Source of the DNA: JBBIWA01 sp037439425 | GTDB taxonomy: Bacteria > Acidobacteriota > Blastocatellia > RBC074 | DNA length: 64,000 nucleotides | Reading direction: 5' to 3' | NCBI GenBank assembly: GCA_037439425.1 | Contig: JBBIWA010000003.1 | Location: 124,001-188,000 of the forward strand | In this document: positions 51,423-58,797 of the stretch, piece after piece | How positions within the stretch are numbered: position 1 is the first letter of the stretch | How the letters are laid out: each line of letters begins with the position of its first letter | Notes under the pieces: model-generated | Databases searched by the model: none | Told to the model about the DNA's origin: nothing | The model's input: the letters and a program-made list of their open reading frames with translations, nothing else | Translations under genes and position numbers: made by a program

Positions 51423-52436
51423 ATGCGCTATTCGATTGTCGTGCCCTTTCATAACGAGGAGGAAAATATCCGGCCGCTTTACCATCGTCTGACTGCGGTG
51501 ATGGAATCTCTCGCGGTTGATTACGAACTGATCTTTGTTGATGACGGCAGTAGCGATCGGACGCAGGTGATGGTCAAAGAGATTTCGCAACTGGACCCGC
51601 GCGTCATCGGCGTTCGCTTGCGGCGCAACTTCGGGCAAACGGCGGCTCTTTCGGCAGGCTTTGATCAGGCTTCAGGTGATGTGATCATTGCGATGGATGG
51701 CGATTTGCAGCATCAGCCGGAAGATATTCCACGCTTCATCGCCAAGATCGCAGAGGGTTATGACATCGTTAGCGGCTGGCGGCAAAATCGCCAGGATGGG
51801 TTTCGCCGCGCTTTCCCCTCCAGAGTGGCCAACAAGTTGATGGCGCGCGCTTCGGGCGTGCCGCTGCACGATTTCGGCACGACTTTCAAAGCCTATCGGC
51901 GCGAAGTGCTCGAGCGGATTCCGCTTTACGGCCAAATGCATCGGTTCATCCCGGCGCTGGCTAGCATTGAAGGCGCGCTGATTACGGAAGTGCCTATCGA
52001 AGATCTCCCGCGCACTAGCGGGCGCTCACATTATGGGCTTTCGCGCACCTTCCGGGTGCTGTTTGATATTCTCACGATTCGATTTCTGCTCCGGTATTTT
52101 TCGCGCCCACTGCATTTCTTCGGCAGCATTGGTTTGACGATGATCTTGACGGCGCTGGCGCTGGCCAGCTGGCTGCTTTTCAAAAAGCTGATCCTTGGAG
52201 AAGACATCTTCCTGCAACACGGCGTGTTGCTGTTGTTTTGCGTGGTCACTTTTTTAGGCGGGATGCAATTTCTCGGTCTGGGCTTTCTGGGCGATCTCTT
52301 TGCTCGCCTTTACTACGCCCCCGAACGGCGTAGCATTTACAATGTGGCCCGCATCTATCGCACTGAATTGCCTGCTCCGACTTCAGACCTCAGAGCTCAG
52401 ACTTCAGACTCTAAACACCCCACTCCAGACTCTTAA
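51423..52436 (+). CDS. family 2 glycosyltransferase with C-terminal membrane helices (polyprenyl-phosphate type)
   Basis: A 337-residue enzyme. The GT2 core (1-225) has VVPFHNEEENI (6-16), FVDDGSSDRT (37-46), the DXD-type MDGDLQHQPED (about 91-101) and the acceptor region near HYGLSRT. Two membrane helices follow (about 235-260 and 270-300). This is the DPM1/GtrB/ArnC arrangement, which transfers a sugar from a nucleotide donor to a polyprenyl phosphate on the cytoplasmic face. The last 20 residues (PTSDLRAQTSDSKHPTPDS) come from a short CAGACTTCAGA-type repeat that probably extended the gene. The following isoprenoid/hopanoid genes make a lipid-carrier role plausible. Confidence 0.92.
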   Translation: MRYSIVVPFHNEEENIRPLYHRLTAVMESLAVDYELIFVDDGSSDRTQVMVKEISQLDPRVIGVRLRRNFGQTAALSAGFDQASGDVIIAMDGDLQHQPEDIPRFIAKIAEGYDIVSGWRQNRQDGFRRAFPSRVANKLMARASGVPLHDFGTTFKAYRREVLERIPLYGQMHRFIPALASIEGALITEVPIEDLPRTSGRSHYGLSRTFRVLFDILTIRFLLRYFSRPLHFFGSIGLTMILTALALASWLLFKKLILGEDIFLQHGVLLLFCVVTFLGGMQFLGLGFLGDLFARLYYAPERRSIYNVARIYRTELPAPTSDLRAQTSDSKHPTPDS

Positions 52437-52618
52437 AGTCTTGTTTGTGACCGCCTCGCGATCCAGGAAAGCTTTTCACATCTAGCTGAATCGGACTATA
52501 ATTCATTTTCGCTTACTACTGGCTCTCTACGAAGGAAGGCGCAAGATTGCCCAGACTAGCTAAAGTAGCTTAACGCATCTTTTCAGCAAGCCGACCGAAC
52601 TGAAAGCCTCTGCACGCC

Positions 52619-53707
52619 ATGAGCACCGCTGCTGACATCGTCAATCGCAAACATAGCCACTTTGAGCTGTGTGCGCATCAAGACGTTGAATTCCGGCACA
52701 AGACTACTCTGTTTGAAGATGTTGAGCTGGTGCACCAGCCGCTAACCGAAACCCTGTTGGACGCCATTAATTTGAGCGTAACGGTGCTGGGCAAACGGCT
52801 GGAGTTTCCGCTGATCATCACGGGGATGACCGGCGGGACGCCGGAAGCAGGACGCTTCAATCGCGAAGTCGCAGCGCTGGCTGAGCGGATGGGGATTGGT
52901 TTTGGCGTCGGCTCGCAGCGCGTTATGCTGGCTCACCCCGAAGTCAAAGACACTTTTCAGGTACGCGATGTTGCGCCCCAGGTATTGCTTTTCGGCAACC
53001 TTGGCATAGCGCAAGCGCGCGAACTAAGCACCAGCCAGATCCAACAGCTCATCGAAGAGATCCAGGCCGATGCGATCTGTATTCACCTCAACACAGCGAT
53101 GGAGATCATTCAGGAAACAGGCGATCACGATTTTCGCGGCTCACTTGCGACCATCGCCCGGCTGGTGGATGAGTTGCCTTATCCAGTCGTAATCAAAGAG
53201 ACCGGTTGTGGCTTTGCGCGCGAGACGGGCGCGCGGCTGGCCGATGTTGGGGTGAGATGGATTGATGTCTCTGGCGCGGGCGGGACTTCCTGGGTAGGAG
53301 TTGAGACGCTACGCAACAAGGCGCTGCGCCATCTGGGCGAAGCTTTTTGGGATTGGGGCATCCCGACAGCGGCAAGCGTTTGTGAGCTCGGCTCACTCGG
53401 TCTCAATCTAATCGCTTCGGGTGGAATGCGTACTGGGACCCAGGCAGCGAAGGCATTGGCACTCGGAGCACGGGCAGTCGGTGTGGCCTTGCCGGTCTTG
53501 CGGGCTTACGTTAACGGTGGTGTTGAGGCTGTGGAATCCTTTCTGCGCGAATTTTGCACTGAACTGCGCGTAGCGATGATGCTTTGCGGATGTGCGCGTG
53601 CAACTGACTTAACCCCTGACCGCGTTGTCATCAGCGGGCGCTTGCTCGAATGGGTGAGGCAGCGAGGATTGCCAATCTCGCATTTCAGACTTCAGACGAT
53701 ATGTTGA
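52619..53707 (+). CDS. fni: type 2 isopentenyl-diphosphate isomerase
   Basis: A 362-residue FMN/NADPH-dependent enzyme interconverting IPP and DMAPP. It begins STAADIVNRKHSHFELCAHQ (the RKxxH substrate motif). Further motifs are PLIITGMTGGTPEA, FGVGSQRVML, AICIHLNTAMEIIQ, VVIKETGCGFARE and the glycine-rich phosphate site LIASGGMRTGTQAAKALALG. Length and order match IDI-2. A downstream HpnG-like gene overlaps its stop by 7 bases, implying coupled translation. The C-terminal end SHFRLQTIC includes codons from a CAGACTTCAGAC repeat. This supplies precursors for hopanoids or carrier lipids. Confidence 0.95.
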   Translation: MSTAADIVNRKHSHFELCAHQDVEFRHKTTLFEDVELVHQPLTETLLDAINLSVTVLGKRLEFPLIITGMTGGTPEAGRFNREVAALAERMGIGFGVGSQRVMLAHPEVKDTFQVRDVAPQVLLFGNLGIAQARELSTSQIQQLIEEIQADAICIHLNTAMEIIQETGDHDFRGSLATIARLVDELPYPVVIKETGCGFARETGARLADVGVRWIDVSGAGGTSWVGVETLRNKALRHLGEAFWDWGIPTAASVCELGSLGLNLIASGGMRTGTQAAKALALGARAVGVALPVLRAYVNGGVEAVESFLREFCTELRVAMMLCGCARATDLTPDRVVISGRLLEWVRQRGLPISHFRLQTIC

Positions 53708-54759
53708 GGCAGCACATAACCGGAGATCCAGATTTCAGGCCTCAGCCCCCAGACCTTAGACTTCAGAGCACTGCTCATCTCTGCGTAGTGACTGCGGCTG
53801 AGATTGAGTTCAGGGCGGTAGCCGGATTACTCCTTAGAAAAGTCAAAAGTCAAAAAGGACTTCTCAGTCAATCCCTGGGAGCGAACGCCCCCGGCTTGCT
53901 CGGTGGGACTGAAAACCCTGCACGCCGGAAGCGTGCGCTCCCAGGTTTTCATTCTTTCTGGGCACCGCGTGAGCGGCCTGAAGAGTCCCTCAGCGAGGAA
54001 GGGATAAAACTATGTCGTGGGCAATGGGATGGGGCGCAGGTGACGGTGCTCCAATCTGGGATCGGCGCGCCCGGTTTCAGCCAGCGGCTGGCAGCCCATC
54101 TGGCGGCGACCCACTATGATGCTCTACTGGTAGTTGGTCTGGCCGGGGGGCTTGACCCGAAGCTCAAAACTGGTGATGCTATCATCTACGATTGCTGTTT
54201 CAAGGCGCAAGCTGAGGACCGAGGCGTAAACTCCAGAGAAAAGCCAACTCCGCGTGAAGAAAATGTGAGCATTGCGTGCGATGCTGGTTTGGCGGAGCAA
54301 ATAGCCGAAGTCTTGCGTGATGGCGGGCTGCCCTGCGCTCGCGGGGCTGGAGTAACCGTTGGGTGTGCCATCACCGAAGCTGAAAGCAAGCTTGAGCTTG
54401 GCCAGCGCTACGGTGCAGTGGCAGTGGATATGGAAACTTATCAGGTGCTGGCTACCTGCGCGCAGTTCGGATTGCCGGCAGCGGCTTTGCGGGTTGTAGC
54501 TGATGAAGCTGGAAGCAAGCTACCGGATTTTAACCGCGGACTGAAGGCTGATGGCGGGATAAACCACTGGCGCATCTTATCTGCCTTGCTCGCCCGGCCT
54601 GCAAACTCGGTGCGCTTTTTCCACGATCTGAAACGGGCGATGCGCGCCTTAAAGCGAGCTACCAGCTCCGCACTCAGCGTGAAACTGCAGCATCGGAAAC
54701 CACTGGCAGAGGAGAAGAGAGGGGCAAAAGCAACACTGGGCAGCGGTGGCAGCAGTTGA
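53701..54759 (+). CDS. HpnG-like nucleosidase/phosphorylase with an in-frame palindromic insertion
   Basis: A 352-residue protein of the purine-nucleoside-phosphorylase fold, starting at ATG 53701 (overlapping the fni stop) with a repeat-coded leader, or at GTG 53790 (VVTAAEIEFRAVAG). Conserved parts: CVVTAAEIEFRAVAG, GAQVTVLQSGIGAPGFSQ, LVVGLAGGLDPKLKTGDAII, AVDMETYQVLA (ribose-binding Glu) and ALRVVADEAG. Between AGLL and LCRGQW about 54 residues are inserted, encoded by 53838-53999; the 72-base palindrome 53874-53945 lies in it. Family members normally join these two strands directly. HpnG removes adenine from adenosylhopane in hopanoid synthesis; the neighbours fni and hpnA support such a role. 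MTA/SAH nucleosidase is the alternative. Confidence 0.85.
   Translation: MLRQHITGDPDFRPQPPDLRLQSTAHLCVVTAAEIEFRAVAGLLLRKVKSQKGLLSQSLGANAPGLLGGTENPARRKRALPGFHSFWAPRERPEESLSEEGIKLCRGQWDGAQVTVLQSGIGAPGFSQRLAAHLAATHYDALLVVGLAGGLDPKLKTGDAIIYDCCFKAQAEDRGVNSREKPTPREENVSIACDAGLAEQIAEVLRDGGLPCARGAGVTVGCAITEAESKLELGQRYGAVAVDMETYQVLATCAQFGLPAAALRVVADEAGSKLPDFNRGLKADGGINHWRILSALLARPANSVRFFHDLKRAMRALKRATSSALSVKLQHRKPLAEEKRGAKATLGSGGSS
53874..53945. repeat. palindromic dispersed element, copy 7, inside the nucleosidase gene
   Basis: Starts CCTGGGAGCGAACGC and ends GCGTGCGCTCCCAGG with a middle arm CCTGCACGCCGGAAGCGTGC. It is preceded by AAAAGTCAAAAGTCAAAAAG and followed by TTTCTGGGCACCGCGTGAGC then GGCCTGAAG, the same right flank as the copy at 62061. 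The inserted block carries no stop codon in the gene's frame. Confidence 0.9.
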
Positions 54760-54888
54760 CAACTCGCGTCCGGCTCGTTACAGTTTCACACTTGAATTTT
54801 CTGACAAGGCCCCGGTGCTTGACTCTAGCCGTGGCCGATTTGGGTCATCTCCATCACCATCAGTAGAACGAATCAAGGAGAACAACAA

Positions 54889-55401
54889 ATGAGCAATACG
54901 GCACTCTCAACGGTAGAGAAAGAGCCAGCACAGCTTACGACCCCCGCGCAGATTGCGACCCAAGAAGGCATCTACAAGGTAGCTTCAGCCACGCTCACCT
55001 TTACTACCAGCGAGCGCCTCGAACTGAAAAGCATCACCAAAGAAGTCGCAGCAGTTGTCGAACAATCTCCGGTTCGTCACGGAATAGTGCACATCTCCTC
55101 GCTCCACACCACGGCCGGGGTACTGCTCAATGAGACACAGGGGGCATTGCTCTCTGATATCGCCTCACTCTATGAACAACTGATCCCCCGCGGGGTCTAC
55201 TACAAACACAACGATCCTTTGCTCTCTGATTGTGATCGCAAGAATGCTGACTCTCACTTGCGCGCTGTGATGACTGGGTTGAGCCTTTCGATCCCGGTAG
55301 TTGATGGCAAGATGAAACTGGGGACCTGGCAAAACCTGATCCTGGCCGAGTTCGACGGGCCGAATCATCGAAAAATTCATGTCCAGGTGATGGGAATCTA
55401 A
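54889..55401 (+). CDS. YjbQ/UPF0047 family protein (secondary thiamine-phosphate synthase type)
   Basis: A 170-residue protein with ATG 54889 after AAGGAGAAC. The first 35 residues form a leader absent from most members. The UPF0047 core follows: FTTSERLELKSITKEVAAVV, GIVHISSLHTTAGVLLNE (with the conserved His/Thr metal site), PLLSDCDRKNADSHLRAVM and GTWQNLILAEFDGP then RKIHVQVMGI. Family members have weak thiamine-phosphate synthase activity in vitro; the true role is uncertain. It lies between two hopanoid-type genes, 130 bases after the nucleosidase and 82 before hpnA, which is probably incidental. Confidence 0.92.
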   Translation: MSNTALSTVEKEPAQLTTPAQIATQEGIYKVASATLTFTTSERLELKSITKEVAAVVEQSPVRHGIVHISSLHTTAGVLLNETQGALLSDIASLYEQLIPRGVYYKHNDPLLSDCDRKNADSHLRAVMTGLSLSIPVVDGKMKLGTWQNLILAEFDGPNHRKIHVQVMGI

Positions 55402-55482
55402 ACGCGAGGATGAAGCTGGCAAGGAGGGAAGAAGATTGCCAACTTCCCCCCTCCATCCCTCGTCCTTCATCCTTCGCCTTCC

Positions 55483-56469
55483 ATGCGAGCATTTGTCACA
55501 GGCGGTACGGGTTTCATCGGCGCTAATCTGGTGCGCGTCTTGCTCACCGATGGCTACGAAGTCAGAGCCCTAACCCGTCTTGGTAGCGATCTACGTAACT
55601 TAGCCGGATTGCCCGTTGAGCTGGTTACCGGCGATTTGAGTGACCCGCAGAAATTAGCCGAACAGATAGCGGGCTGCGAAGTGGTTTTCCACCTCGCAGC
55701 CCATTACTCCTTATGGGCGCGGGATCGGGAAGCGATCTACCGTGCCAATGTTGAAGGGACGAAGAACTTACTGGCAGCAGCTCGTTCAGCGCATATCAAA
55801 CGGTTCATTCATACCAGTTCGGTTGCAGCCATCGGCGTCCCGCCACCGGGCACCCTAGGTACAGAAGAAACCACCACCACACTTGACGAGTTGGTGAGCG
55901 ATTATAAGAAGTCGAAATTCCTGGCCGAGCAGGCAGTACGCGAAGCGGCGCGCGCCGGTCTAGACGTGGTTATCGTCAACCCTTCAACACCCATCGGGCC
56001 TTACGATATAAAGCCTACCCCTACAGGCGAAATCATCCTCCGTTTTCTCCAAGACCGGATGCCTGCCTATGTTCACACCGGCCTCAACCTGATTGCCGTC
56101 GAAGACGTGGCGCGCGGCCACATCTTAGCCTGGCAGAAGGGGCGCACGGGCGAACGCTACATCCTCGGCCATCGCAATCTCTCACTCAAAGAGATGCTGG
56201 AGATGCTGGCAGCTATTACGGGCAAACGCGCACCGCGGTTGGCCCTTCCTCATTTCATCCCTCTGGCCATTGCTTACCTGGATGAGATGGTGCTGGCGCG
56301 CTATTTCGGCAAAGCGCCTCAGGTTTCATTCTACTCGGTGCAGATGTCACAGAAGGCGATGTATTACGATGCCTCGAAGGCCGTGCGCGAGCTGGGTCTG
56401 CCGCAAAGCTCGATTGAAGGAGCGCTGGAGAAGGCTGTGCAGTGGTTTAAGGCCAATGGTTATGTTTGA
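55483..56469 (+). CDS. hpnA: HpnA-type hopanoid-associated sugar epimerase (extended SDR)
   Basis: A 328-residue NAD(P)-dependent SDR. The Rossmann motif GGTGFIGANLVRVLL is at 7-21. The catalytic set has Ser in HTSSVAAIGVPPPG (110-123) and the YKKSK of SDYKKSKFLAEQA (about 143-155). The substrate region NPSTPIGPYDIKPTPTGEII is the HpnA signature, followed by VAVEDVARGH-like NLIAVEDVARGHILAWQKG. Length is normal. HpnA proteins are encoded in hopanoid clusters, although their reaction is not firmly settled. With fni and the HpnG-like gene upstream it suggests hopanoid biosynthesis; squalene-hopene cyclase is not in the window. Confidence 0.9.
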   Translation: MRAFVTGGTGFIGANLVRVLLTDGYEVRALTRLGSDLRNLAGLPVELVTGDLSDPQKLAEQIAGCEVVFHLAAHYSLWARDREAIYRANVEGTKNLLAAARSAHIKRFIHTSSVAAIGVPPPGTLGTEETTTTLDELVSDYKKSKFLAEQAVREAARAGLDVVIVNPSTPIGPYDIKPTPTGEIILRFLQDRMPAYVHTGLNLIAVEDVARGHILAWQKGRTGERYILGHRNLSLKEMLEMLAAITGKRAPRLALPHFIPLAIAYLDEMVLARYFGKAPQVSFYSVQMSQKAMYYDASKAVRELGLPQSSIEGALEKAVQWFKANGYV

Positions 56470-56770
56470 GCCTCAGGCGATCAGAAGATGAGCCCAGTCA
56501 TTACCGCTTGCGCCCCCCATGGCTCAGCACTCCCAGAGGCTTTCTCGCCCCCTCATCCTCCTAAAACTGGCTCGGCCAGAATGGTGGCGGCGGGAACTAT
56601 CTGTTGCGTGCCCTGCTCGGCTCTAAACCGCGAGACGCCCCTCCTGTAAAGCTCCGTCCTTATCAAGCCCATTCTGCCAGCAGATTCCTCCCAAACGAGT
56701 TTCAAGTTGAAGGCTAACGGTCTAAAATGATGCGTGACCTGAGCCCAGACAAACCGAGTTTGAGACCGAT
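56470..56770. other. intergenic stretch, nothing recognised
   Basis: About 300 bases before selB. No gene, repeat family or hairpin was identified. The promoter of selB must lie here. Confidence 0.3.
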
Positions 56771-58690
56771 ATGAAACATATCATTGTCGGCACTGCTGGA
56801 CATATTGATCACGGAAAGACGGCACTCGTTAAAGCGCTGACAGGAGTTGATACCGACCGGCTCAAGGAAGAAAAAGAGCGCGGCATTACGATTGACATTG
56901 GCTTTGCCGATTTGACTGTGGGCGATATTCACTTCGGCTTTGTTGACGTGCCGGGGCACGAGCGATTCGTCAAAAACATGCTCGCGGGCGCGCACGGGAT
57001 CGATCTGGTCATGCTGGTGGTTGCAGCGGATGAAAGCGTTATGCCACAAACGCGTGAGCATTTTGAGATCTGCCGCTTGCTCGAAGTCAAATCCGGTCTG
57101 GTCGTGATCACTAAATCCGATCTCGCTGATGAAGAATTGCTGCAACTGGTCGAGGCTGAAATTGAAGATTTCGTTGCCGGGTCTTTCCTCGAAGGCGCGC
57201 CGGTGCTGCGCGCCAGTTCGCGGACGGGCGAGGGTATTGATAATTTAAAGAAGACGTTAGCCCGTCTAGCTGCACAAACCACAGAGCGTGATGCCAGCGC
57301 CGTGGCCCGGCTGCCGATTGACCGTGTCTTTACGATCAAAGGATTTGGGACCGTAGTGACCGGCACGCTCATTGCCGGGAGCATCCGAATCGGCGATGAG
57401 CTGGAGTTACTGCCCTCCTCAGGACGGCGTGCGCGCGTGCGCGGGCTGCAAGTGCACGGTCGCCCAAGTCAAGAAGCACGAGCGGGAGAACGCACAGCAG
57501 TTAATTTACAGGGCATTGATCTGGACGAGGTATGGCGCGGTCAGGTGCTGGCGCCCGCTGGCCGATTGATGGCCACGCAGATGTTGGATGTGCGTTTGCA
57601 GTTATTGCCTGCTGCTGAGCGCCCTCTGCGCACGCGGGCACGGGTGCACCTGCATCTTGGGACGGCGGAAGTTCTGGCGCGGGTTGTGTTGCTGGGGGGG
57701 CAGGAACTGGCGCCAGGGGAGATGGCCTTTGCGCAATTGCGCCTCGAAAGCCCGGTGCTCGCTCTTCCCGGAGACCGTTTCATCATCCGCAGCTATTCGC
57801 CAACAGTTACTATCGGCGGCGGTGTGGTTGTGGATGGGTTACCGCATAAGCACCGGCTGCGCGGGGCGGCTCAGCTCTGTGGGCAGCTTGAAAAGCTGGC
57901 CGCGGCGGATGAGGTTGAGCGGATTGCGTTGCTGGTTGAGATGGCTGCCGAGCGCGGGATGAGCCGAGAAGAGATCGCTGCGCGCTGCGGCGCAACTGAT
58001 GACCAAATTGCCAGCGCTGCGGCGGCGCTTATCAAAAGCCGTCGGGTCGTTACGGCTGGTGACAATCCGTTGCGACTCGTAGCGCGTCCGGCTTTCGATG
58101 AGCTGGCCAGGCGCGTGCGGGCACTACTCAAGCAGTTTCATCAACAAGCGCCGCTGGAGTCGGGTCTGGGTCGTGAAGAGGTGCGCGAACGGATTTTTGC
58201 TCATCTTCCGGCTGAGGTCTTCCGCACTGTCATTAATCATTTGACTGAGCGCCAGGAAGTGGTTGCAGAAAAGGAGCTGCTGCGGCTGGCGACGCATCGG
58301 GTTGAGTTGTCAGCCGAGGAAAAAGCAGTAAAGGATCATCTGGCCGAAGTTTACGCGCGTGCGGCCTTGCAGCCATTGCCACTGAGTGAGGCCATCGCTC
58401 AGGCCGCATCGCAATTCGGCATTGAGGCTCAGCGGGCGCAACGATTCGCGCAAATGCTGATTGCAAGTGGCGAGTTGGTGCGCGCGGGAGATCTGTTTTT
58501 TCATAGCCAGGCAATTGAGGAACTCAAAGCCACCCTCCAGCGTTACAAAAGTGAGCACGGGGCGCGCATTGATGTCGGCGCTTTCAAAGACCTCACCGGC
58601 GTTTCACGTAAATACGCGATTCCATTGCTGGAGTACCTTGACCGCCAGCGCGTCACCCGGCGTGTGGGGGATGTGCGAGAAATCCTTTAG
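56771..58690 (+). CDS. selB: selenocysteine-specific elongation factor SelB
   Basis: A 639-residue translational GTPase. The start MKHIIVGTAGHIDHGKTALV gives the G1 loop GHIDHGKT (10-17). Other G motifs: ERGITID, DVPGHERFV, and TKSD (VVITKSDLADEE). Domain II (TIKGFGTVVTGTLIAGSIRI) follows. The C-terminal 250 residues form the winged-helix array (SREEIAARCGATDDQIASAA; LTGVSRKYAIPLLEYLDRQR) that binds the SECIS hairpin in SelB proteins. It delivers selenocysteyl-tRNA to in-frame UGA codons. selA, selD and tRNA-Sec are not in this window, nor is a selenoprotein gene recognised. The TAG at 58690 is a normal stop. Confidence 0.95.
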   Translation: MKHIIVGTAGHIDHGKTALVKALTGVDTDRLKEEKERGITIDIGFADLTVGDIHFGFVDVPGHERFVKNMLAGAHGIDLVMLVVAADESVMPQTREHFEICRLLEVKSGLVVITKSDLADEELLQLVEAEIEDFVAGSFLEGAPVLRASSRTGEGIDNLKKTLARLAAQTTERDASAVARLPIDRVFTIKGFGTVVTGTLIAGSIRIGDELELLPSSGRRARVRGLQVHGRPSQEARAGERTAVNLQGIDLDEVWRGQVLAPAGRLMATQMLDVRLQLLPAAERPLRTRARVHLHLGTAEVLARVVLLGGQELAPGEMAFAQLRLESPVLALPGDRFIIRSYSPTVTIGGGVVVDGLPHKHRLRGAAQLCGQLEKLAAADEVERIALLVEMAAERGMSREEIAARCGATDDQIASAAAALIKSRRVVTAGDNPLRLVARPAFDELARRVRALLKQFHQQAPLESGLGREEVRERIFAHLPAEVFRTVINHLTERQEVVAEKELLRLATHRVELSAEEKAVKDHLAEVYARAALQPLPLSEAIAQAASQFGIEAQRAQRFAQMLIASGELVRAGDLFFHSQAIEELKATLQRYKSEHGARIDVGAFKDLTGVSRKYAIPLLEYLDRQRVTRRVGDVREIL

Positions 58691-58797
58691 CTGAAGCACA
58701 GTTGCCCCCTGACAAGCGTCTTTATCTGACTGCCCACACCCTCACAAACTTGAAATTGGTCCTCTGGCAATCGCGTGGGAAGAACGGAGTAGCTATT

